This document shows positions 44,578 through 52,861 of a stretch of DNA of 64,000 nt, one piece after another; within the stretch, counting starts at the first letter, position 1; each line of letters starts with the position of its first letter. The translations under genes were made by a program, and so were the position numbers. A model generated the notes under the pieces. It ran no database searches and had not been told where the DNA came from. It worked only from the letters and a program-made list of their open reading frames with translations. The stretch lies in NCBI RefSeq assembly GCF_015775515.1, contig NZ_CP065383.1, positions 1,922,001 through 1,986,000 on the forward strand, in the 5' to 3' direction. This DNA comes from Atribacter laminatus (lineage in GTDB: Bacteria > Atribacterota > Atribacteria > Atribacterales > Atribacteraceae).

Positions 44578-45372
44578 TTGATTAACATACCAGTATTTCA
44601 AATCGATGCCTTTACCGATAAACCTTTTATTGGGAATCCAGCTGCAGTGTGTTTGTTGATGGAAGAAAAAAGTGATGAATGGATGCTGAATGTGGCTCGA
44701 GAAATGAATTGTTCTGAAACAGCATTTTTGCTCAATAAAGAAATGGGAATATCGTTGAGATGGTTTAGTCCCAAAACTGAAGTCGGTTTGTGTGGCCATG
44801 CAACCTTAGCCAGTGCCCATGTTCTCTGGGAAAAAGGGATTGTCCCCAGAAATGAGGAAATTTTATTTTTCACCAAGGGAGGTTTATTAACGGCTCAATA
44901 TAAAGAGGGTTGGATAGAGCTTAATTTTCCAGCCATTGAAGAAAAAAAAGTGCTTCCTTCAGAAATATTGCTTGATGCCCTAAAAGTACCGGTCCTTTAT
45001 GTTGGAAAAAGTAAATACGATTACTTGGTGGAAATTGAGACCGAAGAGATATTAAAAGACATGAACCCAGATTTTGAAACGTTAAAAATAGCAGTACCTC
45101 GAGGAGTTATCGTTACTTGTCAATCGGATCGACCAAAATATGATTTTATTTCTCGGTTTTTTGTTCCTTCTTTGGGAATCAATGAAGACCCGGTAACCGG
45201 ATCGGCTCATTGTGTATTAGGCCCTTACTGGCAGAAAAAGCTCAATAAGTCCGAACTAATCGCCTACCAAGCTTCAGAGAGAGGTGGGGTTATCAAAGTC
45301 AAAATTGATGATGATCGGGTTTATATCAGTGGTAAAGCGGTTACCATTACTGATGGAGTTCTCTTGGTGTAG
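44578..45372 (+). CDS. PhzF family isomerase/epimerase
   Basis: 264 aa from TTG 44578, 8 nt after GGGGGA. This gives the family N-terminus 'INIPVFQIDAFTDKPFIGNP'; TTG 44563 would overlap that site. The catalytic Glu lies in 'NCSETAFLL'. 'VGLCGHATLASAHVLWE' and 'NEDPVTGSAHCVLGPYW' are the other family signatures. PhzF acts on trans-2,3-dihydro-3-hydroxyanthranilate, but most homologues have unknown substrates and there is no phenazine cluster here. Transcribed alone. Confidence 0.9.
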   Translation: MINIPVFQIDAFTDKPFIGNPAAVCLLMEEKSDEWMLNVAREMNCSETAFLLNKEMGISLRWFSPKTEVGLCGHATLASAHVLWEKGIVPRNEEILFFTKGGLLTAQYKEGWIELNFPAIEEKKVLPSEILLDALKVPVLYVGKSKYDYLVEIETEEILKDMNPDFETLKIAVPRGVIVTCQSDRPKYDFISRFFVPSLGINEDPVTGSAHCVLGPYWQKKLNKSELIAYQASERGGVIKVKIDDDRVYISGKAVTITDGVLLV

Positions 45373-45503
45373 CTTTCAAAAAAAGATTTGACTAGGTGCT
45401 ATTTTGAAAAAATAAGTTTTTCACAGCATCAAACGACGTAACTATAGAATAAGGATATTTTTCCTTATCACTGTATTTTTCTTAATCTTGGTCCTTTCAC
45501 TGA

Positions 45504-45914
45504 TCATTGATCTCTAAGTATTTCTTCATACTCAGGAACGCTATCTCTGCTAACCAGAGCCAGAATACCTCCTATAATAAATAAAACTCCTGGAACGATA
45601 AAACCGACTAAGAGAAAAACATATCCAGCAATGGCGGAAATAAGAAGAAAAACTCCTGCTAATTGATGCCGTTTCTTCACGTTTATTCCAGCAATTAAGC
45701 CAATAATGGCAAAGACCAGAGCACCGATTCCTCTTGCAACGACCATATCCCCAAATAAGGGTAAGAGACGATGAATATTCATAGGAACCTCAACTTCGTT
45801 AGGCATTATAGTTCCTACAAATTGCATGGCAATTCCGGCTATTATAACCACCGCAGAAAATATCATTCCTAAAATGCCACCAACTATTCCTAAAATTGTG
45901 GCAGTATTCCTCAT
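45504..45914 (-). CDS. small four-helix membrane protein (DUF4064-like)
   Basis: 136 aa with four hydrophobic helices: 'ILGIVGGILGMIFSAVVIIA', a polar loop, 'IGALVFAIIGLIAGI', then 'AGVFLLISAIAGYVFLLVGF' and 'PGVLFIIGGILALVS'. This matches DUF4064 proteins by layout. An AGGAGG site precedes ATG. No operon partner; function unknown. Confidence 0.72.
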   Translation of the reverse strand: MRNTATILGIVGGILGMIFSAVVIIAGIAMQFVGTIMPNEVEVPMNIHRLLPLFGDMVVARGIGALVFAIIGLIAGINVKKRHQLAGVFLLISAIAGYVFLLVGFIVPGVLFIIGGILALVSRDSVPEYEEILRDQ

Positions 45915-46399
45915 GCAATGAACCTCCTAATCATTTCTTGGTATAGAGTTTAACTGATTAGAGCTTTTCTTTAAATAGGAAAAGGAAAAGGTAATAAATA
46001 TTATTTGACTTTGAACTATCAGATGAGATCCCCATATCCTCGAAAAACGAAAGCTCAAGATAACTTTAGTATTTATATCAAACTAAATCTTCATTAAAGC
46101 AAATCCATTTTTATTACCTTTTTATCAATTCAAGATCTTCGAATAGATTTAAAAAGAAAAATTAACACTATTAAAATTCTTAAAAATGACGATATTCGTA
46201 TAAAATAGAAGATAGTTTTCTGTTATTAAAAGGAGAGTTTTAATAGTGAAAACAAGTTATTCTAACATTTCCTCTTTTTTGGCTTAATTATTATGCTTTA
46301 ACTATTACAATATTGATTAATTTATTCCTTATTCCTAGTTCAGCAAAAAGATAAATTATAAACTCGGTTTTAGCTTTGAGGTGAGGAGGAACATTTAAA
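45915..46399. other. gene-free region before the carboxypeptidase gene
   Basis: AT-rich. The only item of note is a 13-codon frame at 46246-46287 (GTG start behind AAAGGAG, peptide MKTSYSNISSFLA) that could be a leader peptide. No strong promoter or hairpin is evident. Confidence 0.4.
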
Positions 46400-47956
46400 A
46401 TGATTTTTGGTGCTTGTTTCATAAACAAAAAAATTTGGTTGATCTTTCTTATTTGTGGATTTCTCATTGTATATTTCGGATTGAGGGCTATAAATCCAAG
46501 CTGTATGGCATTAGCAAACCCGGAGAACGATACAAAAGTCACCTATCATACTTTGTTGATCAATAATAATGAAGAAATCACCTATTCGGCAACGGTTGGT
46601 TTCATCCCGATTATTGACCAAAAAAACCAAACCGAGCAAGCTCGAATTTTTTATATTGCCTATAACCGACAAGGAATTGAAAATTTGGAAAAACGTGCAG
46701 TTACTTTTGCCTTTAACGGAGGACCGGGAGCGGCATCAATGATGCTTCATCTAGGAGCTTTAGGTCCACGAGTAGTGGAAAAAAGTGCTGATGGAACCAG
46801 GTTGATAGCTCCACCTTTTCGATTGGTTGATAATCCTAATACTCTAATAGATATTACTGATCTGGTTTTTATCGATCCAGTAGGGACTGGCTATAGTCGG
46901 GTAACTGATGGAACTGATCCAACCCAGTTTTGGGGAGTTAATGAAGATATACATTGTGTTGCTCAATTCATCCAATTGTACTTGAATAAAAACGGGAGGA
47001 GCACATCACCGGTTTTTATAGCTGGGGAAAGCTATGGTGGAGTTCGAGGAGCAGGACTAGCTAAAGTTCTTCAAGATATTGGAGTATACCCATCAGGTTT
47101 GATATTCATATCACCGGTTTTTGATTTAGGAACGATTCAGTGGAGTTCATTAGACGATCGTGCTTTAGCGCTCACCATTCCTACTTATGCAGCCGCTGCC
47201 TGGTATCATAAAAAAATTGATCCAGATTACCAGGGAGATTTGGATTTGGTGTTGCGAGAAGTCAGAGCTTGGGTTGAAGACCATTATTTAAAGGCACTCT
47301 GGAAGGGAAGTGCTATGAATGAAGAAGAGAGAGATAAAATTGTTGAAAAATTAAGTCAATATACTGGTATTGCCGAGGATTTCATTCGGGAAAAAAATTT
47401 AAGAGTCTATGAAGATGATTTTGCTTCCGAGTTGCTCAACAATGCTGGTTTAGCACTGGGTATTTATGATATCAGGGTAACCTTTCCTGGAGACTATACC
47501 GATGAAGATGATCCTAGTTACTTTTTGATAGGCGGTCCTTTTAAGTCTTGCATGGCCAATTATCTTAAAGATGATCTTCAATTCGAAAGCAACCTTTCCT
47601 ATCTTTCTGGTTCAGCAGAAGTGTATGAAAAATGGAATTGGGAATCGGGGCGTCCAGCATCAAAGTATGAGGGAACAGTTAGCCTCGGGTATCCAGATAT
47701 AAGTGATCAATTATCCAAATCAATGCACCGTAGTGATTTTTTGAAGGTTTTTATTGCCAGTGGGATATATGATTTGGAATGTCCATATGATTCTGTTCTT
47801 TACAGCGTAAATCACCTTGACCTTCCAGCCGAACGACGGGACAATATTACCCATCGAGTCTATATGGGGGGCCATATGCTCTATACCAATCCAGAAGCCC
47901 ATGCCCAATTAAAAAAGGATTTACATGAATTCTATAAGGATATCCTTGGAGAGTGA
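46400..47956 (+). CDS. S10 family serine carboxypeptidase, membrane-anchored or secreted
   Basis: 518 aa. The N-terminal helix ('IWLIFLICGFLIVYFGL') is a signal or anchor. The alpha/beta-hydrolase core shows the oxyanion region 'FAFNGGPGAASMMLHLGALG', the nucleophile Ser 211 in GESYGG, the Asp in 'ASGIYDLECPYD' and the His in 'MGGHMLYTNPEA'. It removes C-terminal residues from peptides outside the cytoplasm. A GAGGAGG site precedes ATG by 10 nt. The following MBL gene starts at or just after its stop codon. Confidence 0.93.
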   Translation: MIFGACFINKKIWLIFLICGFLIVYFGLRAINPSCMALANPENDTKVTYHTLLINNNEEITYSATVGFIPIIDQKNQTEQARIFYIAYNRQGIENLEKRAVTFAFNGGPGAASMMLHLGALGPRVVEKSADGTRLIAPPFRLVDNPNTLIDITDLVFIDPVGTGYSRVTDGTDPTQFWGVNEDIHCVAQFIQLYLNKNGRSTSPVFIAGESYGGVRGAGLAKVLQDIGVYPSGLIFISPVFDLGTIQWSSLDDRALALTIPTYAAAAWYHKKIDPDYQGDLDLVLREVRAWVEDHYLKALWKGSAMNEEERDKIVEKLSQYTGIAEDFIREKNLRVYEDDFASELLNNAGLALGIYDIRVTFPGDYTDEDDPSYFLIGGPFKSCMANYLKDDLQFESNLSYLSGSAEVYEKWNWESGRPASKYEGTVSLGYPDISDQLSKSMHRSDFLKVFIASGIYDLECPYDSVLYSVNHLDLPAERRDNITHRVYMGGHMLYTNPEAHAQLKKDLHEFYKDILGE

Positions 47957-47961
47957 AATAT

Positions 47962-48843
47962 ATGGTTCTGAAAAAAAATGGTGTGAAGCCCTCTGAAAAA
48001 ATTAAAATCTATACCTTGGTTGATAACACAGCCGGTTACGGTTTTCAGGGAGAATGGGGGCTTAGTTTTTATATAGAAGCTCAAGGACATAAAATTCTAT
48101 TTGATACCGGAATGACCTCTCTGGCCTCCGAAAATGCTCGACTAGCAAAAATCGATCTTTCATCGATCGATACTTTGGTTCTGAGTCATGGGCATAATGA
48201 CCATACAGGAGGTTTAGCTGATTTCTTGAAATATACTGGGGATGTTCCAGTTATTTCTCACCCGGATATTTGGACCAAAAAATATGTCCAAGAAAACCAA
48301 AATTCTTTAGATTATATTGGAATTCCGGTTTGTCGAGAAGAATTAGAGAGCAGAGGAGCACAATTTCATCTAACTACAAAAACTTTTGAAATATGTCAAT
48401 CCATCATAACCACCGGTGAAGTAGAGCTCAACAATCCTTATGAAAAAATTGATGGTGATTTATTGGTGAAAACCGCTGGAGAATTTTATTGTGATCCAAT
48501 GATGGATGATTTGTCTTTAATTATCCAAACCGATCGAGGTTTAGTGGTTATTACTGGTTGTGCTCATCGGGGAATCGTGAACACACTCCAGCACGCTCAA
48601 AAAATTACCGGGGATCAGCGAATTTTATTTGCTATCGGAGGATTCCATCTCTACCAGGCTTCTCAAGAACGGTTGGATTGGACGGTTCAAACCCTGCTTT
48701 CTATGGGTATCCAAAAAGTGAGTCCCTGCCATTGTACTGGATTCCATGCCATGGCTCAGATTTATCAAAATATGCCCAAACAGTATCAACCGATTTACGC
48801 TGGATCAGTTATTGAATTAGAAACCGGGCTTGGTAACGGGTGA
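47962..48843 (+). CDS. MBL-fold hydrolase (dihydropterin/RFA-P synthase-like group)
   Basis: 293 aa from ATG 47962; GTG 47953 overlapping the previous stop is possible. The metal motif is LSHGHNDHTGG, with 'SLIIQTDRGLVVITGCAHRG' and 'ILFAIGGFHLYQAS' as later ligand-bearing blocks. This is the arrangement of the TM0207-like, 7,8-dihydropterin-6-methyl-4-(beta-D-ribofuranosyl)aminobenzene phosphate synthase-annotated group. The real substrate in bacteria is unknown. It forms a two-gene operon with the carboxypeptidase. Confidence 0.88.
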   Translation: MVLKKNGVKPSEKIKIYTLVDNTAGYGFQGEWGLSFYIEAQGHKILFDTGMTSLASENARLAKIDLSSIDTLVLSHGHNDHTGGLADFLKYTGDVPVISHPDIWTKKYVQENQNSLDYIGIPVCREELESRGAQFHLTTKTFEICQSIITTGEVELNNPYEKIDGDLLVKTAGEFYCDPMMDDLSLIIQTDRGLVVITGCAHRGIVNTLQHAQKITGDQRILFAIGGFHLYQASQERLDWTVQTLLSMGIQKVSPCHCTGFHAMAQIYQNMPKQYQPIYAGSVIELETGLGNG

Positions 48844-48900
48844 GATCCCCCCCCCTCAATGGGGGATTTCATTTGATGGTATTTTCAGGATAGATCCTCA

Positions 48901-48945
48901 TGCCACTTGTGTGGCACCAGATGAGAATGAAAATACTTACCCAGG
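48901..48945 (+). repeat. dispersed repeat R2 copy
   Basis: Imperfect hairpin TGCCACTTGTGTGGCA followed by CCAGATGAGAATGAAAATACTTA. It shares the hairpin with 17421-17460 and the tail with 25976-26017. Confidence 0.65.
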
Positions 48946-49061
48946 AATCGTTTCCCCCTTTAGAAAAGGGGGTTAGGGGGATTTGAGTTTTTGGAAACCA
49001 ATCGAATCCCAAACCCTCTCCCTTTATCCAAAGGGAGAAGAATAAAAAAGATTAAGCTCAA

Positions 49062-49097
49062 GAGATTGCCACGTCACTCCGTTCCTCGCAATGACGA
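49062..49097 (+). repeat. dispersed repeat R4 copy
   Basis: GAGATTGCCACGTCACTCCGTTCCTCGCAATGACGA: ends ATTGC and GCAAT are inverted around the centre. It is the simple form of the element at 28770-28820. Confidence 0.65.
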
Positions 49098-49151
49098 ATC
49101 AGAGTTCCTTCTCCCTTGATGGGAGAAGGTGAGGATGAGGATGAAAACAAA

Positions 49152-49249
49152 GATTCGACATGCCATGGCATGTCGCTACATTAATCGGGTGCAATAAATT
49201 GTGTCCCTCCATTTTATATTCTTTGATAGGGACTTGATTTATCATACCT
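49152..49249 (+). repeat. composite palindromic repeat R1, copy A
   Basis: Three palindromes in fixed order: CGACATGCCATGGCATGTCG, then a decayed GTGCAATAAATTGTGT, then GACTTGATTTATCATA. It is preceded by GATGAGGATGAAAA. Copies B (51702-51799) and C (62378-62475, inverted) keep the same order and spacing. Confidence 0.75.
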
Positions 49250-49333
49250 ATGTATTTTCAGGATAAAAAGGAACAATAAATATAAATTATTCAATAAAAT
49301 ATTTAAAATAAACCAGGAAAGGAGGGAAATAAA

Positions 49334-51487
49334 ATGAAATTGAAATGGGCATTTTTGATAGAAGTATTTTTGGTAGTCTTTATGGTTGCTTCTTTTTCCA
49401 TTCCAGTTTTTTCCTACAACAACGATAACCAAGCCCGAACAATGGAGGGCGGACCCCATCGAGCCATTAATTATTATGCCATTCAGTCATTTTTAAATAA
49501 TAGAAGAAGCGATTCCATCTTTAACAAGTACGATTTTACCAACGGAAGTGATTTAGCCGGGATCACGGTCATTCAACCTGGTGATTGGAAAGATGACATT
49601 CTTGAAGGGGAAAGAGAAGGAAAATGGTATCAATGGGTGGTAGAAGGTGGCTATACCGCCGATGAGCCGGAAAGGTACATGTCACTCCGTCATTTTTATG
49701 ACCCATTAGGTGTTAATCAAGGAGCAAACTATCTCACCGATCATGTCAATGAATTTATGACGTCAATTATTATGGGAACCAATCCCAAAATAGATGCAAA
49801 ATGGTGGGGAGCATTGTATTCGCCCTATTCGATTGATGAGGGGAAGGAATTTATGATTTTGGCTTTTTCGTCGGCGAATTTGCCGGTAAAGGAAAAACTG
49901 TTCGCAGCTGCTTGGAGGTCATTGGGTGAAACCATGCATTTATTAGCCGATATGACAGTTCCTGCTCATGTTCGTAATGATTCCCATCCTGGCGTTGAAT
50001 GGACGCAGTATATCACCGATAAATATCGGGCCGATCCTTATGAAGAATTTGTTGATCAAAAGGTTGTTGAAAATTGCTTGGGTTCTCCTGATTCAGAGTT
50101 GGTTGAGGTAATTAACCAAATTCCCAAAAATGAAGATGGTTTCTTGAATGTTTTAAGTCTGTTTGATTGTGTGGCAACTTACACCAATCGAAATTACTTT
50201 TCACTTGATACCATAGCGGGTATTGAAAAAGCGCTAGGTCAAGCAATAACCAACAGTAATGGTATGCCAGAATACCCATCGCCACGTTTGGAGGACTTGG
50301 AAACTGATGGGGAAGGGTATTATTACCGAAATGACTATTTTGGGAAAGTCTATTTAGTTCGAATGCTTTATCAGGAAAAGTTTTCGTTATTTGGTAAATT
50401 AAGCCTAATTCCAAAACCTGAAATTGATGATCAATGTTCTTTAAGCCAAGCCCAGCGTTTAATACCGGCAGCTATTTATGCCAACGAGAAATTAGTAGAA
50501 TGGTTTATTCCAAGAATTGAAGTTATAATTGATTCTTTTATTCTCAATGAAGCAGGAACAGATGGAAGAGAAGGTATCATCAAGGGTCGAGTCGTTCATA
50601 GTCCATCAGGTATGTATGATCAACCCCTTTTGTTTACCATGCCGACCGATGGAATGATTAGTATGGAGATAAATGGAGAAATCTTCGAAATTCAACCGGG
50701 AGCAATTTCAATTCAAAAAGGAGTCATAGAGGGAAAGGTTCAATCGGTACCTGCCGGAACAATCAAAGATTTAAGCTTATTGGTGGATATCGGTGGGATT
50801 CTCGTTTCATCGTCAGATCTGAAAATCTATAATCTTCAGATGCATCCTGAGAAATTAGATGGTTTGAGTAAAAAGAAATATGGCTTTTACGTGCAATCGG
50901 ATAATCCTCCTTCCTGGGTGAGCTATATTTGGGATTTTGGTGATGGAAGGGTCGAAGAAACCAGTGGCACATCATTAACCCACACTTATGAATCAGAGGG
51001 AGAATATCAGATTCGAGTTCAGATGAAAGATTCCAATACTGGAAAGGTTTTAGCTATCACTCATGGAAAAGCATATATTTCTCGTCAAGAAGAATCTCCA
51101 GAGGAAGTTGTAGTCGTTACGCCTAAACCAACAATAATAGCTGAGCCAACCCCAATCGAAGTGATTCCTTCCCCGGTTGTTACCCAAACACCAGCTCCAA
51201 CTCCTAATGAAGAAGCACACCGACAACAGGTTCTTACCGAATACCGATCAATTTATCCTGGTTATTTATCCTGGTTTCATAAAATCGGTCGTGTTGAGGT
51301 TGTTGCCAATGCCGATGAAGTTGGATCCGATCTCTATCGGGTAGCTTATATACTATGGCAGATTATCGAAGATGGGCCCAGAAAAGGCGAAGAATACAAG
51401 GCAGTTGAACTTGATTTGAATTTTAATTTAGGCCAGCTGGAGGCTGATTTGGGGCTGATGAAGAAAAATTTAGGATTAGAAGAATAA
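49334..51487 (+). CDS. secreted zinc-dependent phospholipase C/P1-nuclease-like protein with PKD domain
   Basis: 717 aa. The signal peptide ends near VFSYNN. Residues 35-400 match the zinc phospholipase C/S1-P1 nuclease fold: 'GGPHRAINYYAI' (first His), 'SLRHFYDPLGVNQG' and 'GETMHLLADMTVPAHVRND' (H-x4-D-x4-H zinc ligands). A PKD domain lies at about 520-600 ('PPSWVSYIWDFGDGRVEE', 'HTYESEGEYQIRVQM'), then a Pro/Thr-rich linker and a small C-terminal domain. It may cleave lipid or nucleic acid phosphodiesters outside the cell. It has an AAAGGAGGG site and is transcribed alone. Confidence 0.85.
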   Translation: MKLKWAFLIEVFLVVFMVASFSIPVFSYNNDNQARTMEGGPHRAINYYAIQSFLNNRRSDSIFNKYDFTNGSDLAGITVIQPGDWKDDILEGEREGKWYQWVVEGGYTADEPERYMSLRHFYDPLGVNQGANYLTDHVNEFMTSIIMGTNPKIDAKWWGALYSPYSIDEGKEFMILAFSSANLPVKEKLFAAAWRSLGETMHLLADMTVPAHVRNDSHPGVEWTQYITDKYRADPYEEFVDQKVVENCLGSPDSELVEVINQIPKNEDGFLNVLSLFDCVATYTNRNYFSLDTIAGIEKALGQAITNSNGMPEYPSPRLEDLETDGEGYYYRNDYFGKVYLVRMLYQEKFSLFGKLSLIPKPEIDDQCSLSQAQRLIPAAIYANEKLVEWFIPRIEVIIDSFILNEAGTDGREGIIKGRVVHSPSGMYDQPLLFTMPTDGMISMEINGEIFEIQPGAISIQKGVIEGKVQSVPAGTIKDLSLLVDIGGILVSSSDLKIYNLQMHPEKLDGLSKKKYGFYVQSDNPPSWVSYIWDFGDGRVEETSGTSLTHTYESEGEYQIRVQMKDSNTGKVLAITHGKAYISRQEESPEEVVVVTPKPTIIAEPTPIEVIPSPVVTQTPAPTPNEEAHRQQVLTEYRSIYPGYLSWFHKIGRVEVVANADEVGSDLYRVAYILWQIIEDGPRKGEEYKAVELDLNFNLGQLEADLGLMKKNLGLEE

Positions 51488-51575
51488 ATTTGTTTAGTTC
51501 GTGAGGTTTTTTAGCAGCAAAAGATGAGGGTAATAAAAGACCGAGGGGGAGAGTGGGAGAAGGTCATGTCTTTTT

Positions 51576-51622
51576 CGTCATTTTGTGGAGCGTATTGTCC
51601 GACGTGAGAATCTCATCCTTTA
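51576..51622 (+). repeat. dispersed repeat R3 copy (diverged)
   Basis: CGTCATTTTGTGGAGCG ... GACGTGAGAATCTCATCCTTTA. The second half matches 28651-28672. An inverted half copy (GATGAGATCCTCACG) follows at about 51651-51665. Confidence 0.5.
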
Positions 51623-51660
51623 ATGTATTTATGAAGAAAAGACCTAAAAGATGAGATCCT

Positions 51661-51700
51661 CACGCGCAAAATTGTGCAGTACCATATGAGGATGAAAAAA
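51661..51700 (+). repeat. dispersed repeat R2-like copy
   Basis: CGCAAAATTGTGCAGTACCATATGAGGATGAAAAA, directly abutting R1 copy B as in copies A and C. Confidence 0.55.
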
Positions 51701-51701
51701 A

Positions 51702-51799
51702 GATTCGACATGTCATGGCATGTCGCTACCTTAATCGGGTGCAATAAATTGCACCCCTACATTTTAAATTATTTTGTAGGGGCTTGATTTATCAAGCCC
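51702..51799 (+). repeat. composite palindromic repeat R1, copy B (best preserved)
   Basis: CGACATGTCATGGCATGTCG, GTGCAATAAATTGCAC and GGGCTTGATTTATCAAGCCC in order, all three palindromes intact, spaced as in copy A. Confidence 0.8.
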
Positions 51800-51834
51800 G
51801 CAAGTGGATTTACAGGTTAGATATTTATTTCATT

Positions 51835-52140
51835 TTACGATAATGGAATCTGTGGTGCAAGGGCTCGATAGGGTATGCCTTCTCGTGGTTTGGCCATCCA
51901 AGGCGCAACGGTTTCTTTCCATCTCAAGTAATGGGGAGTCTGTTTATGGGCTGCAGCAGCTTCTAAAGAATCATAAGCCTCATAGAGGAGAAATTGAATC
52001 GGATCATTATTGCTTTGCAGGACATCAAAACGAAGATTACCTGGTTCTTTGGCTGAATAATTATGGTTTTCCAAGCTCGCTTGTATGAAATCATTCACAT
52101 TTTCCGGCTTCACCCAGACATATACGCAGGTCACATACAT
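51835..52140 (-). CDS. LsrG-like antibiotic-biosynthesis monooxygenase (ABM) domain protein
   Basis: 101 aa, a single ABM ferredoxin-like barrel. It aligns with Escherichia coli LsrG along its length: 'VNDFIQASLENHNYSAKEPG', 'NLRFDVLQSNNDP', 'YEAYDSLEAAAAHKQTPHYL' and 'VAPWMAKPREG'. LsrG isomerises phospho-AI-2 (P-DPD) in the cytoplasm. No LsrF or LsrK gene is near it, so the role is uncertain. A GGAGG site precedes ATG. An LsrB-like binding protein lies at 9138-10130. Confidence 0.85.
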   Translation of the reverse strand: MYVTCVYVWVKPENVNDFIQASLENHNYSAKEPGNLRFDVLQSNNDPIQFLLYEAYDSLEAAAAHKQTPHYLRWKETVAPWMAKPREGIPYRALAPQIPLS

Positions 52141-52162
52141 AATTCAACCTCCATCTATTCAT

Positions 52163-52468
52163 AAATTTTAAACAATATTCATCAACTTGTTTTAGGAAAT
52201 CCCTGACCACCTGGAGGTATTCCTCGGTCTTTTCTAAGTGGTGACTGTGTGATGTGCTTTAAAAAATGACCGGCCGTTCATTTCCGATAAGTGCAACGGG
52301 TTCTAAATAATCATGAGGAAAACCGGGACCTCCATGAAGAGCGAGCAGTGGAATTCCTTGGCTTTCAGCCCCACTGATTTGATACCAGACTTTTTTCCCT
52401 CGACTAGTGATAAAACCTTCCTGGGAAGAAAGGCCATTGATGGAAGAAATGCGATTTTTGTTCATCAA
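52163..52468 (-). pseudogene. proline iminopeptidase, internal-deletion remnant
   Basis: The first 69 codons encode the N-terminus of a proline iminopeptidase/alpha-beta hydrolase, with 'LLALHGGPGFPHDYLEPVAL' holding the HGGPG oxyanion motif. A TAA at 52259-52261 follows. Directly after it, in the same frame, comes 'HHLEKTEEYLQVVRDFLKQV', the usual C-terminus of the same family. The roughly 200 residues between, with the catalytic Ser, Asp and His, are gone. This is a deletion pseudogene lying upstream of the LsrG-like gene. Confidence 0.8.
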
Positions 52469-52813
52469 AAAAACCTCGAATGGAAAGGAATTGATTATAA
52501 ATCAATTTCTAAAATTATAAACAATTTTAAGGAATCGTCAAAATATATCATTAGCTTTTTTAGATTCTCTATGCATTGATTGGAAACAATTGAAAAGTTT
52601 TGGAGATATTTTAAAGAGCTGTTTGTTGAATGGAGAAAAGGATGCCTTAGCTCTGGAAAAAATCGAGCAAGAAAGATTTTTATAGAAGGTTTTTAGTCTT
52701 ATAAAAGAAATGATGTCTTTGTAAATAGCAATCCCTCTCTGAGCAATACAAACGATTGTAATATATAACCCTAATAAAATGGCACTCAAATAATCATTTA
52801 TATTAAAAAATAG

Positions 52814-52841
52814 TTGACACAAGACAAACGTTTGTTATACT
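52814..52841 (+). promoter_or_regulatory. sigma-70 promoter of the LacI-family gene
   Basis: A perfect TTGACA (52814-52819) and TATACT (52836-52841) with a 16-bp spacer, 21 bp before the start codon, with GGAGGG between. Confidence 0.85.
52824..52835. promoter_or_regulatory. LacI-type operator inside the promoter spacer
   Basis: ACAAACGTTTGT is a perfect 12-bp palindrome with the central CG step typical of LacI/PurR/CcpA operators. It fills the spacer between -35 and -10, so binding would block RNA polymerase. Autoregulation by the gene immediately downstream is the natural reading. Confidence 0.75.
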
Positions 52842-52861
52842 GATGGCATGGAGGGAACAAG

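Larger units (their letters stand above)
48844..49333. other. repeat-rich intergenic region
   Basis: 490 bp with a C-rich hairpin just after the MBL gene (ATCCCCC/GGGGGAT, 48845-48867), an R2 repeat, a CCCCCTTTAGAAAAGGGGG palindrome near 48954-48973, an R4 repeat and an R1 repeat. No gene is supported. Confidence 0.65.
51488..51834. other. repeat-rich intergenic region
   Basis: Holds an R3 copy (51576-51622), an R2-like copy (51661-51700) and R1 copy B (51702-51799). No gene. Confidence 0.65.
52469..52861. other. intergenic region between divergent genes
   Basis: About 390 bp. It holds the LacI-gene promoter and operator at its right end. The open frame on the minus strand here has no ribosome site or protein-like composition and is not called. 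Confidence 0.5.

Noticed and set aside
46246-46287. 13-codon ORF behind AAAGGAG upstream of the carboxypeptidase gene
   Set aside because: Too short to support as a gene; mentioned in the intergenic entry as a possible leader peptide.
48954-48973. CCCCCTTTAGAAAAGGGGG considered as a terminator of the MBL gene
   Set aside because: It lies about 110 bp after the stop, has no U-tract and sits among repeats, so it is more likely repeat DNA. Left within the intergenic entry.
52538-52822. 94-codon open frame on the minus strand upstream of the LacI gene
   Set aside because: No ribosome site, Lys/Phe/Ile-rich composition, and it runs across the LacI promoter region. Treated as chance in AT-rich DNA.
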